In this document: in pieces, positions 44,561-56,500 of the stretch
How the letters are laid out: every line of letters starts with the position of its first letter
Numbering within the stretch: position 1 is the stretch's first letter
DNA from: Zizania palustris
Lineage: Eukaryota; Streptophyta; Magnoliopsida; Poales; Poaceae
Direction of reading: 5' to 3'
DNA: 64,000 nucleotides
NCBI GenBank assembly: GCA_019279435.1
Contig: JAAALK010000283.1
Coordinates: forward strand, 63,036,642-63,100,641
The notes under the pieces: generated by a model
The model's input: the letters and a program-made list of their open reading frames with translations, nothing else
The model's database searches: none
What the model was told of the DNA's origin: nothing
Position numbers and translations under genes: made by a program

Positions 44561-47500
44561 TGTAGCGCCCCGATTTAACAAAATCGAGACATTATTGAAT
44601 TTCCAAAGAAAAACAATAACACAAGAGGTTCATCATGCGACAACGTACATACGATAATATCCATGGTACGCAGACCATATTTATTACAACATTGTTTTAG
44701 TAAAAACAGTAATAAGATAATTTAAACAGCGGCATGACGAACGTCCTCTTCAGGATCTTTCTTCTCGACTGGGTCGCTACTCCAGACCGTCTTCAAAGTA
44801 AGCATCCTCTGTGGGGTCCAACGGGTATGAGTACAAAAAGTACTCAACAAGCCACCGCAAATGCAAATAATAATGCAGGATAATAAACAAGAAAAGATAA
44901 AGGCTAACAATGCGAAATAAAGCAGTTGCAGTTATGGCATTTAGTGTAATCATATTTTAATCATGCGGAAAGTAAACGTGAACATCATCAACACCAACTA
45001 ACTCGAGGAGTACGTTTTACCTCCTCGCACAACAGTCCTTACATGTCAATCCATCATGCATATTCATATTCAAAGTAAACTAACTGGGGGATGTCACGCA
45101 ACCCGCCCTTGACCGTGGGCTCGGCTTTTCGAAAAGATTTAAGACTCTGATCAGAGATGTACTACTGTACCCACAAGGCACGCACTCATCCCAACGAGAT
45201 GACCCATTTCACGGGAACTCGTGCCAAAACCTCAATATGAGATGTTCCAAGCGATAACCACCCGCTCTAGGTTTCGCCGGCGCGCCGGGCCGCATCCCGG
45301 CTAACGTCGCACCCCCTTTTGCGCCACATTGGTACAAGTCACCGGCAGGTGCAACTTGACCCATCTCCAAATGGTGGCCTCGGTTTGGAACAACCCATAC
45401 CTTAGTTAGGACTTACCCACTAGACTTGTGGTTAGTACGTAAGTGTATTGCAACGGATCCCTCAGACCGGTCCTTATAGTGCCCCGGGTGCGACTGACCA
45501 ATGCCCTAGCTTGCACCCGGAACCCACCATGCATACACTCACAACCATGACTCATCACCAACAGAATTTCCAAGGATAAGAAGTAACGGGGATCATATAA
45601 TAGAACCATTTTACTACGACTCATTTTTATCCTATAGCGGCCGTGTCAATACTTTGGACACTAGCTAATATCATTGATCATATGGTGACAAGGAGGTTAG
45701 GCGAGATAGCATGGCTTGGGTTGCACATCAAGGTCGGGGGATCCTAAATAAATATAATGTAAGGGTTCGTTTGACTAATGCATATATAACCTATGTGTTT
45801 TAGCGATAGTCAATTCAAACATGGGTTCAATATGTTCAAAAGAATTGTTTGGTGACTTGCCTTGTTCAGCGAAAGGCGAGGGAGGGACTTCCGGGAAGTA
45901 TTCCGGCTCCTCGACGGCGTCGTAGTCTTTTCAATAATAATAAAGCAAAATAAAAAAAGTACATTTAATCAAACAATATAACATTACATTAATAGCACAT
46001 AAGTTACTGTTGATTTGATTAAAAGTAAAATAATCTCCATTGTTAAGGTTCTGAAATTTATTTCACAATTAATTTTAAAATGAATCAAAATGAATTATTG
46101 TTTTTCATAAAAGGGTTTTTAAGTGTGAATAATACCATATTAAGTTTTCTAATTAATTTAATATGAATGATTCAGAGAAAACTCTGTGGTTCTAATGTTT
46201 AAACAGAAAGGAACAAATATATAAATTTTCTGGAGTTTAAATATTTAAATTTGCATTTTAATCCTAAGGACATTTGAATACTTATTTAAATAAACATGAA
46301 AATGTCAAAGTAAACCTACTGTTTTTATTGCATAAATATGTAGAGAATAATTTTATGAATTTTCTGAAATTGGAATGGTAATTTTTAGAGTTCAAATGCA
46401 TTAGATATGAATTTTATAAGTTTAAAAGCATTTCTGGAATTTATTTTCAAATTTTAAACCCCTCGGGTCCACGGTGAGCCAGGCCCACGGTGAACCCGCA
46501 CACTGTGCGCGTGCGCCGGGTCGATCTGGACCGTCGGATCCAGATCCGACGCGCGAGGGCGAGGCGGGACGCGTAAGTGGCTACGGACGGCCAGGATTAA
46601 AACGTGCGAAGGGGTACCACGTGGACGCACGAGATTAAACGCGGGGTTTTAAAACTAACGGACGCACGAGATCGCACCGTACCGCTTCACTCAGATCCGA
46701 TGGCGCTGATTAAATCGCACGAGGGATTAAATCTGGGCCGTTAGATCTGGATCGCACGGCGTGGATCGAATCCGACACGGCACGGGTAATCGACCCGTGC
46801 CGGTCGTCTTCTTCGACGACGGCGAGCGGGCCAGCGGCCACGGCGAGCGACGGCGACCTAGTCTAAGGCCTAAAACGGAACGAGGGTGCTACGGGGATCA
46901 CGAGGGTACCTCGGCGGTGAGAAAAGGTCGACGGAGCGAGGCCGGCGACGAGCGGGGGCGGTGGAGGTGTTCGGGTCCTGGACGACGACGGCGATCCGGC
47001 GAGGGTTGTCATCGACGGAGTGGTGGCCGGCGTTGGGGAGGTCCCGGCGGTCACGATGGTGGCGAAGGCACGGGCAGAGGTGGTCCGGTGCGACGGCGAG
47101 CGGTGGCCGGAGACGAACCAGAGGGAATGCGCTAAACGGCGAATCGTGGTTGTTCTGTTCGGTCTGAGTGCGAATGGGCGTGGGGGTCGAACGCGGTGAA
47201 GGCCAGGGGTATAAATAGTGGTGCTGGCGGGGACAGGGAGGGCGCCATCGGGGGAGGGCAGTGAGTTAACGCCGGCGAGCGGTTTCTCTGCATGCGGGCG
47301 ACAGCGGGGGGGATTACGCGTGGGATTAAAGGGAAAACGGGCGACATGATCCGGGGGTTTTAATGCTGGCGAATAATGAAGGGGAGGGGACCGGCGACGA
47401 GCGGATCCGAAGGAGTAAAGGTGGCCGGCGAAGTTTGGGGGCGACGGCGCGAGGTAGAAGGCGAAGCTGACAGGTGGGGCCTACTGGCCAGCGGGCGCGA

Positions 47501-47936
47501 GCGAGTGGGGTGGCGACTGACGGGTGGGGCCACGATGTCGGGCGCGCGCGCGAGGGGAAAAGTTCGGCGCCGACAGGTGGGGTCCGATCGTCAGTGTGAG
47601 CGCGCGAGTTGAGTGGGCTGGGCCGGCCGGGAGAGAGAGAAGGGAGGGAGGGGAGCCCAATACTGTTCTAATACATTTCTGAATAAAAATAATTCCAGAA
47701 AATAGATTAAAATATTAGGGCTACTTCCAAGGTTGATAAAAATTTATAAAAATTCCCAAAATTATATTTTGGTCTTAGGATCATATATAAAAAGTTTCAC
47801 CTCCTAATTTGGTCATCTACTCTATGTTGTAGTTCAAAAGGGTATAAAAGGGAATTAAAAGTATTTTCTGAAATAATAATTCCAAGAAATTGAATTTAAT
47901 AATATTTTTATTGTCTTGAAAATTTGGGGTGTTACA
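44561..47936 (-). repeat. 3' LTR of the gypsy element
   Basis: The LTR begins TGTAGCGCCCCGATTTAAC on the plus strand and ends GGGGTGTTACA, so on the element's own strand it is TGTAACA...CTACA. The half nearest 47936 includes a GC-rich block (about 46460-47640) with a TATAAATA word. Small open frames inside, such as 46761-47135 and 45406-45624, recur unchanged in the other LTR and are not genes. Confidence 0.95.
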
Positions 47937-47952
47937 AACCTATCCCCCTTAC
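47937..47952 (-). other. Polypurine tract of the gypsy element
   Basis: On the minus strand a purine-rich stretch reading GTAAGGGGGATAGGTT abuts the 3' LTR. It is in the position where plus-strand DNA synthesis is primed. Confidence 0.75.
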
Positions 47953-47979
47953 AAGAATCTCGTCCTCGAGATTGGAACG

Positions 47980-50900
47980 TTACTCGAATAGCTCGGGGTA
48001 TTGGGCTTTTAGCTCGTCTTCTTTTTCCCAAGTGGCTTCTTCGGCGGGATGGTTGTTCCATTGGACTTTGCAGAAGCGGACGACGCGACTTCTGGTTACT
48101 CTCTCCTTGGTTTCCAAGATCTTGACGGGTCTTTCTATGTAGGTCAAATCTTCTTCGACATTGAGCTGCTGAAGGTCGGCTTGCTCGGTGGGCACACGGA
48201 GGCACTTCTTCAGCTGAGAGACATGGAACACATCGTGAACTCCTGCCAAGGATGGAGGCAATTCAAGTTGATATGCCACTTCTCCTTGTCGTCGGAGGAT
48301 CTGGAAAGGTCCGACGTAGCGGGGTGCTAGTTTGCCTTTCATGTTGAACCTTTGAGTGCCACGGAGGGGAGTGACTCGGAGGTAGACATAATCGCCCTCC
48401 TCAAAGGCTAGGTCTCTTCGACGGTTGTCGGCATAGCTCTTTTGCCTGGATTGGGTTGCCTTCAATCGGTCTCTTATGATCTTAACTTTCTCTTCAGCTT
48501 CTCTCAATAAGTCAGTCCCAAACAGTTGTGATTCTCCGGTTTGATCCCAGAGCAACGACGTTCTGCACTTACGCCCATAGAGTGCTTCGAACGGGGACAT
48601 TTGCAGGCTGGCTTGATAGCTGTTGTTGTAGGAGAACTCTGCATAGGGTAAGTTCTTGTCCCACATTCCGCCAAAGTCTAGAGCACAAGCTCTAAGCATA
48701 TCCTCCAATATCTGGTTGACCCTTTCGGTCTGACCGTCGGTCTGTGGATGATAGGCGGTGCTAAAGTTCAGCCGGGTGCCGAGTTCCTCTTGAAGGTTCT
48801 TCCAAAACTTGGAGGTAAACTGACTCCCACGGTCAGATACAATCTTCTTAGGAACTCCGTGAAGGCACACGATCCGGGTCATATACAACTCAGCCAACTT
48901 GGTGACGGTGTACGTTGTCTTGACCGGGACGAAGTGAGCTACCTTGGTGAGTCGATCGACGATCACCCAGATAGAATCATGACCAGCTTGGGTCCTGAGC
49001 AGTCCCGTGATGAAGTCCATTCCTATCTCTTCCCACTTCCATTCAGGGACTTTGAGGGGTTGAAGCAGTCCGGCAGGTCTCTGATGCTCTGCCTTGACTC
49101 GCCGGCATGTGTCGCACTTAGCCACATACTCAGCTATTTCTCTCTTCATGCTGACCCACCAATATTTTTCCTTCAGGTCTTGGTACATCTTTGTACTCCC
49201 AGGATGAATGGAGTATAGAGTATCGTGGGCTTCTTGAAGGATGAGAGTCTTCAACTCAGGTAGGTTGGGTACGCATACTCGGTTTCCAAACCAGATGGTA
49301 CCATGTTCGTCCTCGGAGAATCCGGGGGCCTTACCCTTCCTCATGTTTTGCTGAATCTCCAGGATGTCCGGGTCTTCCTTCTGCTTCTCTCGGATCTGGT
49401 CTATTAAGACAGACCGAGACTCCATGGCAGCGAGGTACTTTCGAGTGGTGATCCCCAGGTTTAGCCTTTCCATCTCCTTATAAAGTGAAGGAGCTTGGTC
49501 TTGAATCATGATGGCATTGCAGTACCCTTTTCGACTAAGGGCGTCTGCCACCACATTCGCCTTGCCCGGATGATAATGGATGCCCAAGTCGTAATCCTTG
49601 ATCAGTTCCAACAATCTCCTTTGCCTGAGGTTCAGATCTGGTTGGGTGAATATGTACTTGAGGCTCTTGTGGTCGGTGAAGACCTCACACCGATTTCCCA
49701 CAAGGTAATGTCTCCATATCTTCAAGGCATGAACCACGGCTGCTAGTTCCAGGTCGTGGGTTGGGTAGTTCAGCTTGTGCGGTCTCAGTTGCCGGGAGGC
49801 GTAGGATATCACTTTCCCTTCTTGCATTAAGACGCATCCCAATCCTTGACGAGAGGCATCACAGTAGACGTGGAAGTCTTTCCGGATGTCTGGCAGAGTC
49901 AGAATGGGAGCTGATACTAGCTTCTTCTTGAGGGTCTGGAAGCTTTCTTTGCAGTCGGGGGTCCAATCAAACTTCACTTCCTTCTGCAGAAGTCTGGTCA
50001 TAGGCTTGGCGATCTTGGAAAAATTCTCGATGAACCGGCGGTAGTATCCGGCCAATCCGAGAAAACTCCGGATCTCGGTCACGGTCGTTGGCTGTAGCCA
50101 GTTGGTTACCGCTTCAACGGTGGTTGGGTCCACTGCTATTCCTCCGGCAGATATAACATGACTGAGGAACTTCACCTCAGACGACCAAAATTCGCATTTG
50201 ATGTATTTGGCGTACAGTTGCTGCTCCCTTAGCTTTCCGAGGGTCAGACGGAGGTGAGTCTCGTGTTCTTCCTTGGTCTTGGAGTAAACGAGGATATCGT
50301 CGATGAATACCACGATGAACTTGTCCAAGAACTCCATGAATACATTGTTCATCATGTTCATGAAAAAGGCCGGGGCATTCGTGAGTCCGAACGACATCAC
50401 GGTGTACTCGTAGAGTCCATAGCGGGAGGTGAAGGCAGTCTTGGGTATATCTTCCTCCCTGATCCTCAACTGGTGATAACCTGACCTGAGGTCAATCTTG
50501 GAAAACACCGAGGATCCTTTCAGCTGATCGACCAGGTCGTCGATCCGAGGCAATGGGTATTTGTTCTTGATGGTTACGTCGTTCAGGGCTCTATAGTCCA
50601 CGCACATCCTCTTGGTCTTGTCCTTCTTCAAGGCAAATATAACCGGTGCACCCCAAGGTGAGGTACTCGGTCGGATGTAACCTTTCTGCTCTAGGTCTTC
50701 GATGTTACTCTTGACTTCGGCTAGTTCATTGGCGGCCATTCGGTATGGGCGCTTGGAGATTGGAGTGGTCCCCGGGACAAGCTCGATTCTGAATTCGATG
50801 TCCCGCTTGGGAGGCATTCCGGGCAGATCTTCGGGGAAAACATCTGCAAACTCCTTGACTATTGGCACCTCTTCAAGAGCTATTGAGCGAAGGGACGCTC

Positions 50901-52107
50901 CGAGTGGTTTGCGACTGGTCATCCGGAAGGTGACGGTTATGCCTTCAGGACTGGTCACCGTGACGGACTTGTTGGCACAGTCGATCACTCCCTTGTGCTT
51001 CATCAACCAATCCATACCTAGTATAAGGTCGAGTCCGGTGCATTGGATGAGGACAGGCTCGGCCCGAAACAACACTCCTTGGATGTCAAGTTGAACCTTA
51101 GGGCTGTAGAGGCGAGCTGAGGTCCTATTGCCGGGGGTGGCAATCACCATGGGAATGGGTAGAGGGAGCACGTCCAGATTGTTTGTTTTCACAAAATCTT
51201 CCGAGACGAAGGAGTGGGTTGCTCCAGAGTCAAATAATATGACGGCCGGTACGGAATTCATAGTAAACGTACCGAGTACGACTTCAGGAGCCTCCTGAGC
51301 TTCCTCCGCGCTGATGTGGTTGACGCGGGCGCGAACCGCCTGGTGGGGTGCTGCGCCTTGGTTCTGCTTGGGGTGAGGACACTGGTGCGAATAGTGCCCT
51401 TCCTTGCGGCAGTTGAAGCAGATGACCGGCCTTCCTTGGCGATCCTTCAGGATTGGGGCCTTGGCGGCCGGTGCCGGTTGAGCGGCCGGAGCTGGTGGAG
51501 CGGGGCGAGGATGCCCGGCGTTGGATCCATCGGCTGCGTGAGGTGGCCTGTAGGCGGGCCGAGGATGGTAGGCGGGCGCTGGTGGCGGAGGGACGAAGCG
51601 GGGCCTCTGAGAGTTCGCCTGCTGATGCTTGAAGGCGATCATCTTCCTCTTCTTGAGGTCCAGCTTGTTCTGCTCAGTCTCTTGAATGCGCGCTTTGTTG
51701 ACCAGCCGCTGGAAGTCGGCGAAGTCGGCGGCGACGAGCTGGATGGACAGCTCATCCTTAAGTCCCCTGAGGAACTTGGCTTGGCGGAGGGCGTCGGTGC
51801 GCACTTCCTCCGGTGCGTAGCGGGCGAGGCGGTTGAACTCATGGAGGTACTCCATGACAGTCCTGTTGCCTTGCTGCAGGTCGCGGAACTCCTGCTGTTT
51901 CACCGCGATGACGCCGGCGGGGATGTGGGCGGCACGAAAGGCGATGGTGAACTCCGCCCAAGTCACCATGTGGCCCTCTGGCTGGGACGCACGGTAGTTG
52001 TCCCACCATTCAGCGGCGGGACCCTGGAGCTGGTGAGTGGCGAAGGCCACCCGCTCCCGGTCTGTGCAGGGGAGGAGGTCGAGCTTCTTCTGATGGTGCG
52101 AAGCCAA
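47980..52107 (-). CDS. Gypsy gag-pol polyprotein with chromodomain (main frame)
   Basis: One uninterrupted frame of 1375 codons. In order it carries: the later part of gag; a CCHC knuckle (CFNCRKEGHYSHQCP, about 51375-51425); the protease motif FDSGATHSF (about 51210-51240); reverse transcriptase with the active-site motif FIDDILVYS (about 50281-50310); RNase H with LELAAVVHALKIWRHYL; the integrase zinc region (H...H...CDTCRR, about 49085-49215) and catalytic core (DRLTKVAHFVPV, then the SDRG stretch and HPQTDGQTERVNQ); and a C-terminal chromodomain (VQWNNHPAEEATWEKEDEL). The enzymatic motifs look intact. The frame lacks a natural ATG because the first part of gag is in another frame; see the entry at 51963-52445. 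Typical order PR-RT-RH-INT-chromodomain defines a chromovirus. Confidence 0.93.
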   Translation of the reverse strand: MASHHQKKLDLLPCTDRERVAFATHQLQGPAAEWWDNYRASQPEGHMVTWAEFTIAFRAAHIPAGVIAVKQQEFRDLQQGNRTVMEYLHEFNRLARYAPEEVRTDALRQAKFLRGLKDELSIQLVAADFADFQRLVNKARIQETEQNKLDLKKRKMIAFKHQQANSQRPRFVPPPPAPAYHPRPAYRPPHAADGSNAGHPRPAPPAPAAQPAPAAKAPILKDRQGRPVICFNCRKEGHYSHQCPHPKQNQGAAPHQAVRARVNHISAEEAQEAPEVVLGTFTMNSVPAVILFDSGATHSFVSEDFVKTNNLDVLPLPIPMVIATPGNRTSARLYSPKVQLDIQGVLFRAEPVLIQCTGLDLILGMDWLMKHKGVIDCANKSVTVTSPEGITVTFRMTSRKPLGASLRSIALEEVPIVKEFADVFPEDLPGMPPKRDIEFRIELVPGTTPISKRPYRMAANELAEVKSNIEDLEQKGYIRPSTSPWGAPVIFALKKDKTKRMCVDYRALNDVTIKNKYPLPRIDDLVDQLKGSSVFSKIDLRSGYHQLRIREEDIPKTAFTSRYGLYEYTVMSFGLTNAPAFFMNMMNNVFMEFLDKFIVVFIDDILVYSKTKEEHETHLRLTLGKLREQQLYAKYIKCEFWSSEVKFLSHVISAGGIAVDPTTVEAVTNWLQPTTVTEIRSFLGLAGYYRRFIENFSKIAKPMTRLLQKEVKFDWTPDCKESFQTLKKKLVSAPILTLPDIRKDFHVYCDASRQGLGCVLMQEGKVISYASRQLRPHKLNYPTHDLELAAVVHALKIWRHYLVGNRCEVFTDHKSLKYIFTQPDLNLRQRRLLELIKDYDLGIHYHPGKANVVADALSRKGYCNAIMIQDQAPSLYKEMERLNLGITTRKYLAAMESRSVLIDQIREKQKEDPDILEIQQNMRKGKAPGFSEDEHGTIWFGNRVCVPNLPELKTLILQEAHDTLYSIHPGSTKMYQDLKEKYWWVSMKREIAEYVAKCDTCRRVKAEHQRPAGLLQPLKVPEWKWEEIGMDFITGLLRTQAGHDSIWVIVDRLTKVAHFVPVKTTYTVTKLAELYMTRIVCLHGVPKKIVSDRGSQFTSKFWKNLQEELGTRLNFSTAYHPQTDGQTERVNQILEDMLRACALDFGGMWDKNLPYAEFSYNNSYQASLQMSPFEALYGRKCRTSLLWDQTGESQLFGTDLLREAEEKVKIIRDRLKATQSRQKSYADNRRRDLAFEEGDYVYLRVTPLRGTQRFNMKGKLAPRYVGPFQILRRQGEVAYQLELPPSLAGVHDVFHVSQLKKCLRVPTEQADLQQLNVEEDLTYIERPVKILETKERVTRSRVVRFCKVQWNNHPAEEATWEKEDELKAQYPELFE

Positions 52108-52445
52108 TCTCCGGCCTCCATCGGGTTGGTTGTGCTCGAGAAGATGGGTGGGCGCACGCGCAAAAACTCGGAGAGCTGCGGAGCGGCCGCGGGTGCTGGT
52201 GCGCGAGGGGCGGGCTCCCCGTTCTGCAGACGGTCCAACTGAGCCTGTTGGTGCTGCATTTGGGTGAGGAGGGTGGTGATCAGATGGTTCTGATTCGCCA
52301 TCATCTCCGCCAAGGTGGGGTGGTTGGCGGAAGGCGACCCGGATTGGCGCGGGCCCGTTGCACCCCAGTTGGGCACAACACCCTCAGACGCATCTCGGCT
52401 CCCTCCTGCTCCGTTGTTAGAGCCGGTGTTCTGGTGGTCGGCCAT
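51963..52445 (-). pseudogene. Gypsy gag N-terminal part, separated from gag-pol by a frameshift
   Basis: The frame starts MADHQNTGSNNGAGGSR, continues through a Gln-rich segment (NHLITTLLTQMQHQQAQLD) and the FSSTTNPMEAGDWL motif at the beginning of the gag domain, then loses homology. The matching continuation lies in the main gag-pol frame, and the switch is near 52088-52100. A one-base change there explains it. The element therefore could not make a normal gag unless frameshifting occurs or the base is a sequencing error. Confidence 0.8.
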
Positions 52446-52632
52446 CTTCTGAATTCATAAGGTTATAAGGCAAAAAGTTGACAACACAATTTACAAGAAT
52501 ATTTCAAGCATATAAATTAAGTGGTAAAAATGTTCATTACAATCAAGTTCTTATTCTACCCACAACACACTCGTCGTGGGTAGCACCACATACAAAATAA
52601 TGCTTTTTATTTAATTTCGCGTCTCCTAACGC

Positions 52633-53412
52633 CTACTCGCCACCGGAGGCGGTCTCCGTGCTCTCGGAACCACGAGTGCGCGGCTCCAGAGAGATGGTGG
52701 GCTCGAGAAAATTCTCGATGATGGAGTCGGAGACGAGGCCGGGGCGTGGAGGAGGGGCGCTGGTAGAAGGTCTGGCGGGGGAGGGTCGTGGCGGGATCCT
52801 CTTGGGGCGAGGGAGGGGCTCACGGATGGGCTTCTTCTTCCTTGGAAGAAGAGGAACCATCTCAGCGATGTCCTTCTGCAGCTGCATGATCTTGCGCTGC
52901 AGCTCGCCGTTCTGCTGGATCAGGTTCTTCGTTTCTTCACGAAGAAACTCAACCGCCTCATGGTGCTCATCGGTGTCGAGCACCGCCTCGGTGTGGAGAT
53001 CATCCATGGCCTGCAGAAGACGCGACTGCTGGGCCATGACCGGATCACGCACGGAGTGAACTCCGAGGTAGATGCTACGGTGGGCTCCGAGAGTACGCTT
53101 CGGCACAAGCCGGAAGGATGAGTTCTGAAGACGATCGTCGTAGATCATCCTCAGCTCCATGAGGGCCTAGAGGGCGACTCGTTGGCACGCGACGTCGAAA
53201 GTCGGGCCTCCAAGTGCGGTGGTGTAGGGCGGCAGATGCTCTCTGGAGCCATGGACGGTGAGGGAGACGTCACAAGGCCCGGCGAACTCGTCGGGGTACA
53301 CTCCTTGGAATTCGGGTTCGAAGAGGAACCCGAGGAAGGTGAGCATCATGCGGAGCTCCCGGACGAAGCCCTCATAGTTGCGGCAGTAGCTGTGGACTTG
53401 GTAGACAGGCAT
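52633..53412 (-). pseudogene. Extra ORF upstream of gag in the gypsy element, one in-frame stop
   Basis: A single minus-strand frame of 260 codons runs from MPVYQVHSYCRNYEGF at 53412 to 52633, broken only by TAG at 53169-53167. The first part (ELRMMLTFLGFLFEPEF, DVSLTVHGS) looks like a compact domain. The second has a predicted coiled coil (AVEFLREETKNLIQQN, ELQRKIMQLQKD), then a basic Pro-rich tail. I do not recognise a function. Similar pre-gag ORFs are often annotated only as unclassified retrotransposon protein in grasses. Confidence 0.65.
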
Positions 53413-53534
53413 CTACAAAACAACAAGTTGAATAAAAGTGAGGAGAGGAACAAAGTTTATGAAGTAGATTTTCGAGAAATAATTTCCTATGGCTAATGGC
53501 TAGGCGGGTCTGTTTGGCTTCCTACAGTCGAGTC

Positions 53535-53547
53535 GGCTCTGATACCA
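53535..53547 (-). other. Primer-binding site, tRNA-iMet type
   Basis: The minus strand reads TGGTATCAGAGCC three bases inside the 5' LTR edge at 53551. This is complementary to the 3' end of initiator methionine tRNA, the usual primer for plant chromoviruses. Confidence 0.92.
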
Positions 53548-53550
53548 TCT

Positions 53551-56500
53551 TGTAGCGCCCCGATTTAACAAAATCGAGACATTATTGAATTTCCAAAGAA
53601 AAACAATAACACAAGAGGTTCATCATGCGACAACGTACATACGATAATATCCATGGTACGCAGACCATATTTATTACAACATTGTTTTAGTAAAAACAGT
53701 AATAAGATAATTTAAACAGCGGCATGACGAACGTCCTCTTCAGGATCTTTCTTCTCGACTGGGTCGCTACTCCAGACCGTCTTCAAAGTAAGCATCCTCT
53801 GTGGGGTCCAACGGGTATGAGTACAAAAAGTACTCAACAAGCCACCGCAAATGCAAATAATAATGCAGGATAATAAACAAGGAAAGATAAAGGCTAACAA
53901 TGCGAAATAAAGCAGTTGCAGTTATGGCATTTAGTGTAATCATATTTTAATCATGCGGAAAGTAAACGTGAACATCATCAACACCAACTAACTCGAGGAG
54001 TACGTTTTACCTCCTCGCACAACAGTCCTTACATGTCAATCCATCATGCACATTCATATTCAAAGTAAACTAACTGGGGGATGTCACGCAACCCGCCCTT
54101 GACCGTGGGCTCGGCTTTTCGAAAAAATTTAAGACTCTGATCAGAGATGTACTACTGTACCCACAAGGCACGCACTCATCCCAACGAGATGACCCATTTC
54201 ACGGGAACTCGTGCCAAAACCTCAATATGAGATGTTCCAAGCGATAACCACCCGCTCTAGGTTTCGCCGGCGCGCCGGGCCGCATCCCGGCTAACGTCGC
54301 ACCCCCTTTTGCGCCACATTGGTACAAGTCACCCGCAGGTGCAACTTGACCCATCTCCAAATGGTGGCCTCGGTTTGGAACAACCCATACCTTAGTTAGG
54401 ACTTACCCACTAGACTTGTGGTTAGTACGTAAGTGTATTGCAACGGATCCCTCAGACCGGTCCTTATAGTGCCCCGGGTGCGACTGACCAATGCCCTAGC
54501 TTGCACCCGGAACCCACCATGCATACACTCACAACCATGACTCATCACCAACAGAATTTCCAAGGATAAGAAGTAACGGGGATCATATAATAGAACCATT
54601 TTACTACGACTCATTTTTATCCTATAGCGGCCGTGTCAATACTTTGGACACTAGCTAATATCATTGATCATATGGTGACAAGGAGGTTAGGCGAGATAGC
54701 ATGGCTTGGGTTGCACATCAAGGTCGGGGGATCCTAAATAAATATAATGTAAGGGTTCGTTTGACTAATGCATATATAACCTATGTGTTTTAGCGATAGT
54801 CAATTCAAACATGGGTTCAATATGTTCAAAAGAATTGTTTGGTGACTTGCCTTGTTCAGCGAAAGGCGAGGGAGGGACTTCCGGGAAGTATTCCGGCTCC
54901 TCGACGGCGTCGTAGTCTTTTCAATAATAATAAAGCAAAATAAAAAAAGTACATTTAATCAAACAATATAACATTACATTAATAGCACATAAGTTACTGT
55001 TGATTTGATTAAAAGTAAAATAATCTCCATTGTTAAGGTTCTGAAATTTATTTCACAATTAATTTTAAAATGAATCAAAATGAATTATTGTTTTTCATAA
55101 AAGGGTTTTTAAGTGTGAATAATACCATATTAAGTTTTCTAATTAATTTAATATGAATGATTCAGAGAAAACTCTGTGGTTCTAATGTTTAAACAGAAAG
55201 GAACAAATATATAAATTTTCTGGAGTTTAAATATTTAAATTTGCATTTTAATCCTAAGGACATTTGAATACTTATTTAAATAAACATGAAAATGTCAAAG
55301 TAAACCTACTGTTTTTATTGCATAAATATGTAGAGAATAATTTTATGAATTTTCTGAAATTGGAATGGTAATTTTTAGAGTTCAAATGCATTAGATATGA
55401 ATTTTACAAGTTTAAAAGCATTTCTGGAATTTATTTTCAAATTTTAAACCCCTCGGGTCCACGGTGAGCCAGGCCCACGGTGAACCCGCACACTGTGCGC
55501 GTGCGCCGGGTCGATCTGGACCGTCGGATCCAGATCTGACGCGCGAGGGCGAGGCGGGACGCGTAAGTGGCTACGGACGGCCAGGATTAAAACGTGCGAA
55601 GGGGTACCACGTGGACGCACGAGATTAAACGCGGGGTTTTAAAACTAACGGACGCACGAGATCGCACCGTACCGCTTCACTCAGATCCGACGGCGCCGAT
55701 TAAATCGCACGAGGGATTAAATCTGGGCCGTTAGATCTGGATCGCACGGCGTGGATCGAATCCGACACGGCACGGGTACTCGACCCGTGCCGGTCGTCTT
55801 CTCCGACGACGGCGAGCGGGCCAGCGGCCACGGCGAGCGACGGCGACCTAGTCTAAGGCCTAAAACGGAACGAGGGTGCTACGGGGATCACGAGGGTACC
55901 TCGGCGGTGAGAAAAGGTCGACGGAGCGAGGCCGGCGACGAGCGGGGGCGGTGGAGGTGTTCGGGTCCTGGACGGCGACGGCGATCCGGCGAGGGTTGTC
56001 GTCGACGGAGTGGTGGCCGGCGTTGGGGAGGTCCCGGCGGTCACGATGGTGGCGAAGGCACGGGCGGAGGTGGTCCGGTGCGACGGCGAGCGGTGGCCGG
56101 AGACGAACCAGAGGGAATGCGCTAAACGGCAAATCGTGGTTGTTCTGTTCGGTCTGAGTGCGAATGGGCGTGGGGGTCGAATGCGGTGAAGGCCAGGGGT
56201 ATAAATAGTGGTGCCGGCGGGGACAGGGAGGGCGCCATCGGGGGAGGGCAGTGAGTTAACGCCGGCGAGCGGTTTCTCTGCATGCGGGCGACAGCGGGGG
56301 GGATTACGCGTGGGATTAAAGGGAAAACGGGCGACGTGATCTGGGGGTTTTAATGCTGGCGAATAATGAAGGGGAGGGGACCGGCGACGAGCGGATCCGA
56401 AGGAGTAAAGGTGGCCGGCGAAGTTTGGGGGCGACGGCGCGAGGTAGAAGGCGAAGCTGACAGGTGGGGCCTACTGGCCAGCGGGCGCGAGCGAGTGGGG

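Noticed and set aside
46761..47612. Several Gly/Arg-rich frames in the GC-rich part of the left LTR
   Set aside because: They recur in the right LTR (55751-56602) and have no domain; they belong to the LTR, not to genes.
51316..52242. A 308-codon plus-strand frame
   Set aside because: It is the antisense shadow of the gypsy gag region, which has clear motifs on the minus strand.
53535..53547. A tRNA-like sequence (GGCTCTGATACCA)
   Set aside because: It is the primer-binding site of the retrotransposon; no cloverleaf surrounds it.
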